From Mytilus galloprovincialis (Eukaryota; Mollusca; Bivalvia; Mytilida; Mytilidae), in NCBI RefSeq assembly GCF_965363235.1, contig NC_134842.1, positions 36,745,958-36,809,957 of the forward strand: 64,000 nucleotides of DNA, read 5' to 3'. The notes below the pieces were generated by a model. That model saw only the letters and a list, made by a program, of their open reading frames with translations. It did no database searches and was not told the DNA's origin. The translations under genes and the position numbers were made by a program. This document shows positions 54,520 through 64,000 of this stretch, in pieces; the stretch's first letter is position 1; the number at the start of each line of letters is the position of its first letter.

Positions 54520-56560
54520 AATTACCAATATATGACCGACAATACATGTCTACAATCACAACAACAACATATGGCAGTGCACGGTAAACTCGATTTTCCA
54601 CATTTACAACGGCCGCGACATCCTTTCTTATAACCACGATATCAAAGCTCTCTACAAGATGACAAGGCTTTAAAATGAGATGTCCAAAAGGGTTTCCATT
54701 GATCATCTTGGTCACTTCGCAATACATAAGCTACTGAAATATGTCGTATATGAACCAATCTCAATCTCCTTCTTCATACATATCCACCTTGGTATATTGC
54801 ACGTTTTGCATGCTAGGAAAGACTAGACCGAGTCGGCAGAATAGCCTCAATAAATCTTCTCTGTTGTGCAAACAGTTGTTTGATTGCTTCGTTAACCCAA
54901 TCTGATGAGTTTGTTTGATCGTACATCAAAAACCATGTATCGTTCTAGCCATGACATAATCAAATCCATATCTGTGATGTAGGACGATCAAAGTCACATC
55001 GACAAATGCCATCCATGTCTCACACGCAGCAATTTTTCCCTTTCCAGCAACAAAGACATCGTTTCACAAACTGTTTAGGCATGGAACACAGGAAGTGTGT
55101 GTGTGTGATCGTGCAATGCCTTGTGCACTTGAAAGGTCAGGGATATAAATATCAAAAATGCTTTCTCCATTCCAAAATGCAAGCCATAGTTCATCTGCCC
55201 CTATGTCACGTACTAGCGAAACAGCAATTGTAGGAACTTCAGTATCGACTGTTCGAATCATGACTGGTTTAAGTCCGTGTTTCACTGCATCAGACAGATG
55301 CACCATGTTTCTTGTGTCATCCTCTTCTTGGTGCTAAACTTGAAACATCATCTCACCGTGGATAACATAGAACATCCTGATCATTTGTGCTTCACCTCCC
55401 TTTCCTTAAAGCTTTGTTGAGCAACTTCTTTCTTATTGTTGCAATCTCTCAGAAAACTTTGCCAATTTTTAGGATTTTTTTTACCCTGGACTCGTCTGCG
55501 TATTCCCCTTTCCGTCTTGCTTTTTGTGGAAATCTTCAAAATATTGGCTATATACGCATCCCAGACTACAATCGCTATTGTTACAGATTCAAGATCTAAT
55601 TTGGTTCCGAGACGCATTTTCCCATTCTGACTCAATACTGGTGGATTTAAATAATTTTCATGGGCATAGTAGTCTACAGCGGTGCCACTTCTGCTCTGAC
55701 ACAAAATATAGAGCATTGAAAATAACGACAAATCAGTATTCAATTTATTTTGTCCTTCATTGTCAAAACAGTCTTCCCATTAGGAGTTCTAAGGAATGCC
55801 ATTCCATTTTCCTAAATGGGGTAAAAATTGGGAACAGTTCGTTTTATCAGTCTGTCTATATGTGTACTTTTCATACTGTGGATAACTGATCTTCTCTATT
55901 TGGCTGAAAGTATCTACGACAAATATAAGTGCTATATCTTCCGTATCAAGGACAAGCAAAACCTGAATATTTTCCAAGAACTCATTACATCTACCGTTGA
56001 CCAAACATCCTATAAAAATGACTTTGGAACACTTTACTTATCTTTGTGGTGTTGTTCGTTTTGTTCTACCTAAAAACCGCCTATAGTGCGCTCAAATTCA
56101 TGTGTCAGCCATTCCATTTCTGACCTTGCAATTGTCCATCACCGTTAATATACAGGATTTGAGTTGATTCAACTACACAAACATAATTCTTCATTATTAT
56201 ATTGTTCTACTCATGAACATTTTCTATTGCTATTGCAGAAAAAATTCTTTTCGTTTTGAGAAAATAAAATTCCCTGATAAAAACTCAACCAAGGGATAAT
56301 TCTAGTGCATCTATGTTCAGTTAATAAGTCCTTCGCTTATGGCGGTGATAAAATGAGCGCATCTCGTTCAAATTTCAGAGATAGAAACCAGTAATTGAAC
56401 TGAAGTCTTCATTGAAAGCACTACTTCTCCGTCAAATTGATGATCAACTTTCTCATTGTCAATATCTTTCTAGAAAGCAGCCTCCAGCAAGATGTAAACA
56501 CATGCAGATATCTGATGAGCACGTGTCGTCCTTGTTTAGTGACTAGCATTCACATCAAAA
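54520..56560 (-). pseudogene. relic 2 of the same multicopy gene family as 6.2-7.7 kb
   Basis: The minus strand, from about 56000 down, contains YPQYEKYTYRQTDKTNCSQF then LPHLGKWN, DLSLFSMLYI and SQNGKMRLGTKLDL (55743-55381), GIRRRVQGKKNPKNWQSFLR, then TVDTEVPTIAV...GADELWLAF (55306-55064), MMYDQTN...VNEAIKQLF near 54910, and a C-terminal cysteine cluster KKGCRGRCKCGKSSLPCTAI near 54600. This covers most of the family from the N-terminal part to the CXC tail. Several stops and frame changes mean it cannot make the full protein. Its function is unknown to me; the cysteine tail resembles tesmin/TSO1-type zinc-binding sequences. Confidence 0.75.
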
Positions 56561-56599
56561 TTGACATAAACTTTGCAAATGGGTAACGATACGTTTGAT

Positions 56600-57130
56600 T
56601 TTCGTTAAGGACAAATCATAACGGCAATTCTTGTGTATTATGAGTCTGCAATTAGTATAGATATATCAAAAATTTTATGACAGTTTAAAAATCTGATGAA
56701 GCATGTCACTTTTTTTTCAGGTTTTCAAAATGGTGTATATTGATAAAAGAATATGTGGTATGAGTGCCAATAAGACAACTCTCCATCAAAATCACAATTT
56801 ACATATTTAAGTAAACCATTATAGGTCAAGGTACGGTCTTCAACACGAAGCCTATTATATATTTAGGTAAAAAAAGCACGAGACAACTGAAACAGAAAAA
56901 AATAAATGAGTTGGTACAGTTTTTTTATTTGTTTTTGATGACGAAAATTGTCTAGATAAGAAAAATCAATAAAGACCCATCTGTTACTAATGTCCTTAAA
57001 TATACACGAACTAGAAAACATTGCATGTCTAAAAATAAATCAGTATTATAATTTCACTCAATTTTAATATTTGAAAAATTCCTCTTGAATATGTATTTTT
57101 ATCTGCTTCTTAAATTCATTTTTTTTTAAA
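56600..57130. other. upstream of the TPR-like gene; repeat fragment inside
   Basis: 56753-56850 (GTGGTATGAGTGCCAATAAG, ACAACTCTCCATC, ATTATAGGTCAAGGTACGGT, CTTCAACA) is an inverted fragment of the SINE-like repeat. A splice-acceptor-like tract TTTTTTTAAATTCTAG ends at 57136. Confidence 0.5.
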
Positions 57131-57186
57131 TTCTAGTGGTGTGCAACATCACAATATTGAAGAGGTACCGAACAACAACATCACGA

Positions 57187-58119
57187 ATGGAACAGTCTTC
57201 TCAAATTGAAGATTTAATGAATGAGTTTGTTCGACAGGGGCATGATCCCGCAACAATGTATCAAAGAAAGCCTGTAAAAATCGAATTGAGTATGATATCG
57301 GCTTGTCTAGACTCGCCTACTGGTCGGAAATACTTGACTGCATTTGAAATGTTTGTTCAAGCTAGCTCGCAACTATGTCAGTATACAAAATTAGAGATAG
57401 AAACAGACAGTGACTATGACTTCCTACAGTCTGCTTTTCACGGTTATGCCAAGGCATATATGGTCGATCAAATCTGGTATGACAATTTCAAACCTCCTTT
57501 AAATGCATTCAACTTTATAGATCAGTACATGCAACATAGGCCAGATGACATATTGTCGGAATATTGTAAAAAAATCTTTGTTTGTCGATCACATCAAAGT
57601 GGTAATGGAAGTGAATTTTCAAAATTTAAAGGTTTACAAATATCCATTCGTACATATGAAATATTTGCGATGAAAGTAGAGAAAGCTGATACTTCTTCAG
57701 ATATTCGACGTCAAATTCTTGCAACATTGTTTAACAGTTTAGGTTCGTACTATAGTATTACAAACCAAAGAATCCGTGCAATCGATTCCTTTGAGAAAGC
57801 ATATAATATTAACAATGAAGATCTTGAGTCTTTATTTGGTGTTGCGTGGTGGCACCGTAGCGAGGACCCAGAAAAGGCTATAAAATTGTTTCATCAGTAT
57901 TTAGATGCTGCACCAGAATGTGATAAGAAATATTACGATGCATATTACTCCCTTTCATATATTTATTTTTCGGTTTATAAAGATATAACAAAAGGTACAG
58001 AATACTATTACAAGGGATTAGACGCCGAAAAGAAACAATTGCCGTGTTTACTCGCTTACGATACAGCTTCCAAACTTTATGCAAAATTGAAAATGGTGAA
58101 TCTTGGAATACATGTATAA
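57187..58119 (+). CDS. TPR-like helical-repeat protein (single long exon), function unknown
   Basis: The reading frame is open from an AG acceptor at 57135-57136 to TAA at 58119. The first good start is ATG at 57187 (MEQSSQIEDLMNEF), giving 310 aa; upstream exons could extend it. Residues about 185-295 contain three degenerate TPR-like helix pairs: FNSLGSYYSITNQRIRAIDS with FEKAYNIN; LFGVAWWHRSEDPEKAIKLF; and YYSLSYIYFSVYKDITKGTE with YYYKGLD. The first 180 residues are predicted helical with no motif I recognise. There is no signal peptide or membrane segment, so a cytosolic location is likely. Codon use and uninterrupted length support a real gene. TPR repeats mediate protein binding; the partner is unknown. 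It is not adjacent to any functionally related gene. Confidence 0.75.
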   Translation: MEQSSQIEDLMNEFVRQGHDPATMYQRKPVKIELSMISACLDSPTGRKYLTAFEMFVQASSQLCQYTKLEIETDSDYDFLQSAFHGYAKAYMVDQIWYDNFKPPLNAFNFIDQYMQHRPDDILSEYCKKIFVCRSHQSGNGSEFSKFKGLQISIRTYEIFAMKVEKADTSSDIRRQILATLFNSLGSYYSITNQRIRAIDSFEKAYNINNEDLESLFGVAWWHRSEDPEKAIKLFHQYLDAAPECDKKYYDAYYSLSYIYFSVYKDITKGTEYYYKGLDAEKKQLPCLLAYDTASKLYAKLKMVNLGIHV

Positions 58120-58350
58120 TTCCATCCGAGCATTAGACAAAATAACTTTTTGATTTTGGTATTAATTGATAACTTTATTAGGTCTTTTCACTTTTCCGTG
58201 GTGATTTTGTTCTGATTACTATATTTAGTATCAGGTTTGTCCACTTTTTCGTGGAAAGACCTTTTGCCGTTGTTCTCATTATAAAGTCTTTCTTTTTTTA
58301 ACCACATTTATATATTTATTCACCAAATATGTTTTTTACATTGTTACTTC

Positions 58351-58356
58351 AATAAA
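58351..58356 (+). terminator. candidate poly(A) signal of the TPR-like gene
   Basis: AATAAA lies 232 bases after the stop, the first match downstream. Confidence 0.5.
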
Positions 58357-58359
58357 TCA

Positions 58360-60830
58360 AACTTTTCTTGATGTATCCTGTAATATTCCATTGATAACCC
58401 AGGTTAGTAGTCAGCTGCTGGTATATATTTATGTACACATTACTTGAAATACAATTGTACAACAGTTAAATGCATTATTTTTTTATCTATTCAATAGTCA
58501 ATTCTCCTTTTTAGATTTGGCTTTTGCTTTAACTAGATATTTATACATGACAAAGTCATTATAGGAGGTTGCAAGCCATATGACCTTGGAAAAGCCAACA
58601 GAAAATGACCTTGTGTAAACTGGAAGTAGCTAATTTTGAACTTATCTATGTAAACGTATATAGATTTATATATTTTGGAAATCAGTGTCAAGTAAACTAT
58701 CAAATATTCCTAGCTGTGACATTTCTCCGACAGGAGGTAACAAATTTTGTTCCTTTTTTCATACAAAAGTGTTAACAAATCATGTCGAAATATTGTCTGG
58801 GATCTTGTGAAATTGCATGTTGAAAATCTGACAAAGGCTCTTTAAAGCATCCTGTTCTTGTCCAAGATTTAACATATTCGTATTGCATCATAGTTATTTT
58901 GTGCAACACGTTATACTTAATATTTTTTACCACAAAAATATTAACTTGCATGTTTTCTTTGATTAATGAGTGTTGTTAGATTGTTCTCTCATTTGTATGC
59001 ATCAAATATGTCCTTTCAGTTGTAATATATTTCAAACATATTCATAGCAAACATATCATAACACAACCCATAACCTTATTAAGAAGTACATTGATCCTAT
59101 CAATAAATACACAAGAATAATATCATCAAAATGATGGACTTTTTCCATTTTAGTTGAATTATGTGCCAACTGTGAAACTCCATAGGACAACTTGTTTTTG
59201 TTCCAAAATGAATCAGAATTCATACATAATTTTGTCCAAGACAAAAAGAAAAAGCCCTTTTGTAAAATTTCGTAAATTTCCCTTACAAATATATTTATGA
59301 TGTGAAGATGGCTCATGTGCCTTCCTCCATCTTGGATTTAACAAAAGTCTACAAAAAAAAACCACAATCGGTTTAGAAGTTTAACGAAATTTGCAAATAT
59401 CGAGAGTAGGTTGTAATTATTGTCTAAGGTTTTTCTTTTTAATATGGAAAAGTAAGTCTTTCATCATAACAATGGCTGTATTATACCAAAATAAAATGTT
59501 TTTTTTTTCAACTTTACAACATAGTGGTGGTAAATAAGATTAATAGGAAGATACTCAAATAAAGTAATTTTTATAATATATTGTGTTGTGAATTTACTTT
59601 TTAGCAAGATAACGATTGAGGTGACCCGATTTTGTTTCTTTTTCTTATATGAAAGCATATTATAACAGCTATCTTCTCATATTTTATCTCCGAATTCTAT
59701 CAAAATATGGTTTTCAATACATAATTAATACAAAATCTGACAAATTTTGCACAACTACAAAATGTAGTAGCATGAAACAATGCCTAATGACCCATATTTT
59801 TAGTCATCTTTTTGAAAACGGCATGATGAAAACTACATTTTTATAAATTATAAAGAAATGCTATGGATTAGACCCCCTATATATCTTAAGTCACATAATT
59901 ACTCAGATGTCAGCGAGAGCTTGCATCTCCCAGTGCCATTGAGATTATCAATACTAGAACATCTTTTTGATATTTCAACATGTTTAATATTGTTAGATAC
60001 TGAGAGTCATGGATTACATCAAACACGAATCTATACCAAATATGATAATGTCAACTTTCAAATTGTCAACTTTTTCATTTTGTTTCAGTAACACACCATC
60101 TCCCCTATCGTTTTGTGTTTAAATTTCACTAGATATATTACGATGATTGTGAAAGGCCCTACTACATTGACTTCATTGTAAGTCGTGTTATCTATTAACA
60201 AAAGCTTGGTCTACAGAGTTAATGGGAAAACGACTGAAATTGATACATCTGAAGGTTAACGGTACACAAAACGATTCGGTTGACTGCTATGATATTTCCA
60301 AGTAACTCACCATCGACATGGTTTCGAGGTCGGAAATCTCAAGAGCATAAAAAGATAAAAATCCCCCGTTTTTTTTTCAAGATTTTGACACTAAGCCAGT
60401 TTTGATATGCACTTTAGAAATATGCAGTGATAAAAATAACCATAATGACTTATTTTGGGGGATATGTCAGTGTGAAATTTGCAGTTTTCATTAAAATAAA
60501 ACACGAAGTTTGATTTTTCAATACTTTTTTTTTCTTAATTTTCTTGAAGAATTTTCAATGTTCAAATATTTTTTTCTGAAATCATACGATTATCGGAAAT
60601 AAAAGACGTAGACAGTTGTGTTACTACATCTGATGCATATACTAATTGTTTCTTGCAATTTCGGTAAAAACCAATCTTAAAGTAGAACATAGTCAATTGA
60701 GAAAGAAAAAAATAGGGGTCGATATATGCTCATAGTTTCCCTTACTTATAGAAAACGTTGTATTTTTAATGTTTGAGCACCCAATTTCTTTTTTTTTTGG
60801 CTCTCACTGGATTCCTAATGCAAGATCATC
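58360..60830. other. gene-free stretch
   Basis: Several short frames on both strands (59056-59316, 59464-59658, 59858-60091) lack domains and splice context. No repeat family is recognised here, unlike the rest of the window. Confidence 0.4.
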
Positions 60831-60901
60831 TTTCAGTTTTTGCCACCGGACATCAAAACACAATACGAAATGCTGTCATATATGATAAGGAGGATAGAAA
60901 G
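60831..60901 (+). other. possible isolated small exon
   Basis: The acceptor CATCTTTCAG is followed by an open segment reading FATGHQNTIRNAVIYDKEDR and then AAAGGTAAATAT (donor). It weakly recalls LDL-receptor YWTD-type repeats. No partner exon was found before the window end, so this is a low-confidence call. Confidence 0.25.
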
Positions 60902-61511
60902 GTAAATATAATTCCTTTATACCGAAATTCATTTCCCCGAATCATATTTTTCGTGCTTACATTTTCAGCGAGTTTTGAATGATTATCATTTGTAACGTTG
61001 CAAAAAAACGCGTTACATTTGGATACATGATTATCCGCCCTTGCTTCTGTATCTTATACCCTTCAGATACATTTTGTAGTCTTTAAATCTGTTATTGTGT
61101 CGATTGTGTCGTATGACTGATTGTGGATTCGCATTGCGGGTGATGCATACATATCACAACTCACTCACCGCACTGGGTTTGCTACCTTCGGAGGTCATGC
61201 CATTTTGTCAGATTTTGCTTCATAATATTGTTTTAAATCTTCAATGTGAGAAATAAAAAAAAATCAGGATACACGTATTGCAATTAGTTTTCTATCATTT
61301 GCATTTCTAAAGTATTCAGATCAAAAGTCTCACATACTATCAACCATTTTGCATCCCCGGATATGATCACTACTAAAACGGAAGAAGTTGTGAAAATGTG
61401 CCGTGGTTAGTACTTTCATGCATTTTAAATGCGATAGCAAGAGGTACATTCGCCTCATATATATATTGTCATGTTCATGTTTATTCAAAGTACGTTTTCA
61501 TTTTTTAACTA

Positions 61512-62428
61512 AAGCCCCGGTCACAACAGATCGTACGATGTTTTGTCGTGGAAGATCTATAAAACAGTTGTCGTGGCACTGTCGTGCAAAATGTCAAAAA
61601 ATATTTCGACTGGTCACATCAGCTACGACATGTCCACGACGAGTACATGACATTGAAAAAAAGACTTGGTAAGTCGCAAGTCGGTCGTGCGACAGTCGTA
61701 CGACAATTGTGATTTGTTTGGGGCTATTTTTCAGGTTTTTATGTCATGGAATGCACGTGTCACTGTCGTGTCACTGTCATACGACTGTCGTGCCACTGTT
61801 TAGAAACATGCCAGGCTCCATCTGCATGAATCAAACTAAATCACCGGCGGATTCCCGTTCCAACTCTTGCATCAGTGTATAATATACTGCCTTAACATCC
61901 GGCGCCGTTCGATCCTTGGTTTATCCATCAACGTCGGGCGTTTCGCTGGTTCCTAAACTGTTCATGGGCTCGAATCAACGCTAACAGGACCATATTTTGC
62001 TCTTGCTGTACGTTCCGGCAAGGCGCATATTCAGCGGGGCCATGCGCAAGTGTCTGGTGGAATAACCATCATCTTTAAACGGTACACAGTATGTTTTTCC
62101 AAACATTTATCTCGCCGAATTGTATTCTTCTAAATAAAACAAAAATATGTTGCACGACGAACGTACCACTTTCATACGACAGACAATCAATGTTGTGCGA
62201 GCATCGTACGAAGTTTGGTATTCGTGAGAAAATCATGCAACTGTACCATGTCTTGCGACAGTCGTAGGATTGTCGTACGACTGTCGTGCAACAGTTGTAC
62301 GATTTTTCTTTAATAAAATGGTTTATTTTACTACCCACGACAATGATGATCACATATGACCCACGATTTGTCCAATTTTCATGTCGTGGCGCTGCATATA
62401 TGTGTCGTGGGTTCGTTGTGACCAGGGC
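61512..62428. mobile_element. TIR element saturated with GTCGTACGAC-type words
   Basis: Ends AAGCCCCGGTCACAAC (61512) and GTTGTGACCAGGGCTT (62428) are inverted repeats matching at 15 of 16 bases. The 917 bp interior repeats TCGTACGA, GTCGTGC and ACAGTCGTACGACA on both strands, densest at 61530-61800 and 62160-62310. No transposase frame is seen. It resembles the 11530-12370 element in design but not in sequence. Confidence 0.75.
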
Positions 62429-62429
62429 T

Positions 62430-63185
62430 TAAAGCTGAATTATAAATTCGTTTGATGTCTTTCAGCTTTTGATTTTGCCATTTGATTAGGGACTTACCTT
62501 AAGTTTATGGATTTTCCTCGGAGTCCAGTATTTTTATGATTTTACTTTTTACCGGTTCGGACGGAGGACAATGCATGATTTGTGTTACCGTAAATGTACT
62601 TCCTTATTCGAATGATTGTAATCATCGAAATATAACTTCCATCAATCTCATTCATTTTTCCTACGTCCGCAATAACGTTAATGAATATTGCTGAAGGTGT
62701 ATCGAAAATGATAGGGTGTTTACGGGTAAGACCTTTAAATAACCAGGATAACGTTAACATGCACGATATGAATATTATAAAATAATTAAACCAACCACTA
62801 AATCAAATCAACACATATTATACTGTTAACTCAGTTTATGTTGATTGTTATCCTTAAAGTATTATTGACTTATGTTAACCACTGATTTATGGTGAAAAAT
62901 AGAAAGGTATCTTATAAAAATCATTGATTGAAGGATAGCAATAATTTTGTACGGATTTTCAAATCATAAATTGTATTTCATTGACGAAGGATAACATTTG
63001 TTTTACAGTAGACGAACTGAGTTAAATGTGTATAAACCTCAGTTGGTCATTAAATTTGTAAGTTGATAGTTCAAAGTTTTAAGTTTTAAGTTTATTGAAT
63101 AGATTGATTGATTGGTTGGTTTATATTTAACACAACCTTTAGCATGAGGAATAATGGTGTAACGGTTAAAGAATTAAAAGGATTT
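62430..63185. other. gene-free stretch with a weak inverted repeat
   Basis: TGTTAACTCAGTTTATGTTG with TTATCCTT (62824-62855) faces AAGGATAACATTTG...AACTGAGTTAAATGTG (62988-63030) as imperfect arms. Nothing else is supported. Confidence 0.4.
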
Positions 63186-63189
63186 TTTT

Positions 63190-63660
63190 ATTATATAATT
63201 TTAAAGGTTTCAGAGACTTTAATTGCTTGTACACAAACCGGTTTTTAAGTATTAATGTATCCATATCTGATCCACAACGTTCTAGAGTATGTTGTTTAAC
63301 ACTAGTTCTAAAACCTGGCTTGATTACTGATAATATAAATGTGGATAATTTAGAGAGAGGTTGTGAGGATTAATTAGCAAACCCAGCAATATAAAGATCT
63401 TTTTAATGGACCTTGTTTAACTTTGGTTTCCCATAATCTGAAAGAAGATCTGGTTCCTCATCTTTGGTAAAAAAAAAAGTTACATAGAACAAACCTATGA
63501 TCATTAAGAATTTTCTCTTTAATAAATGATGAGGATTATGCTGAATCTCCATGTTAATTGTCAGTTCTTTTTTTCCCTATATGATGCAGTTTATGTAATT
63601 CATAAACAAAATAATGGTGTTTAAGGCCTATTTTGAGGAAACAACATCATATATGAAATA
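63190..63660 (-). mobile_element. decayed Penelope-like copy
   Basis: Segments match the minus-strand RT of copy 3 in order: GATAATTTAGAGAGAGGTTG, AACCCAGCAATATAAAGATC, TTCCTCATCTTTGGT, AGAACAAACCTATGATCATT, and AATTCATAAACAAAATAATG with GTGTTTAAGG against 36800-37090 (AATAATTTAGAAAGAGGTTT, GACCCAGCAATGTACCG, TTCTTCATCTTTGGTTGAAA). No open frame remains; much older than copies 1-3. Confidence 0.8.
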
Positions 63661-63664
63661 TGCT

Positions 63665-64000
63665 TACCAATATGTTGGTCTATGGTGATACATGTTTCTT
63701 GTCTTATTCTATTTTTTCGGCTTCATGTTTCCCTTTTTCCTATTAAATTTCTAACTGTCTCGTGTCTATTTCACAGCATAAACTTATAATTAGACATGAG
63801 CACTAACATGATAAACTCTACATTAGGACATTTATGGTATCCATAGATAAATCTTAGAGTAGAAGGTTTGGTTAGATGTTACTAATTATTAGCTGTTTAT
63901 CACAATTGTTTTTATATCAATACTTAAGTTTCTTTTGGGAATTTTGTATTTGTTTAATGTTGAGGGGGTTTGTACTAAATAACCTTAAGTTTGTAAATGG
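63665..64000. other. gene-free window end
   Basis: Nothing recognised. Confidence 0.4.

Noticed and set aside
54497-54727. Open frame of 76 codons as an independent gene
   Set aside because: It is an off-frame reading over relic 2; the adjacent frame gives the recognisable cysteine-rich tail.
56514-56535. CTGATGAGCACGTG as another hammerhead core
   Set aside because: There is no GAAA box or pairing stem II downstream.

Overview
The window looks like nuclear DNA of a bivalve mollusc, most likely a mussel (Mytilus-like). It is AT-rich and intron-rich, and it is packed with dispersed repeats I recognise from bivalve genomes: GGCGGATCC palindromes, the GCTCACTTGGCC and ACGCCCGTCAAAATTTT tandem elements, Penelope-like elements and hammerhead-ribozyme repeats. 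The species call rests on repeat style and protein family, not on a search.

Three host genes can be supported. (1) A cytochrome P450 family 4 gene on the + strand, 13729-33421. It has a membrane-anchor exon, ten consecutive in-phase exons from GDGLLISDG to the stop codon, and one exon (about 18594-18735) lying directly against a Penelope-like element. The exon that should follow exon 1 was not found. (2) A secreted protein on the - strand, 52572-37911, in seven exons (550 aa): signal peptide, C-type lectin domain, then two von Willebrand factor A domains, of which only the first keeps a metal site. (3) A TPR-like helical-repeat protein in one long exon on the + strand, 57187-58119. A small P450 exon fragment near 12.65 kb and two broken copies of one multicopy gene family (6.2-7.7 kb and 54.5-56.6 kb, both - strand) are relics.

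Layout: 0-13 kb holds hairpin elements, nested repeats, relic 1 and a CpG-rich element with terminal inverted repeats. 13.7-33.4 kb is the P450 gene, with introns full of insertions. 34-37.5 kb has more Penelope-like copies. 37.9-52.6 kb is the lectin/vWA gene; its largest intron carries a 2.7 kb minisatellite of about 60 units and a cluster of three LTR copies. 52.8-53.6 kb is a tandem repeat with hammerhead-ribozyme cores. 54.5-58.4 kb has relic 2 and the TPR-like gene. 58.4-64 kb is mostly empty apart from a second CpG-motif element and a decayed Penelope-like copy.

The genes do not form an operon or an obvious pathway. The P450 would be an ER-membrane mono-oxygenase and the lectin/vWA protein an extracellular binding or matrix protein. 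The most striking content is how mobile and tandem DNA meets the genes: a retroelement against an exon, an exon end with its splice donor amplified into a small satellite, and ribozyme-bearing repeats.
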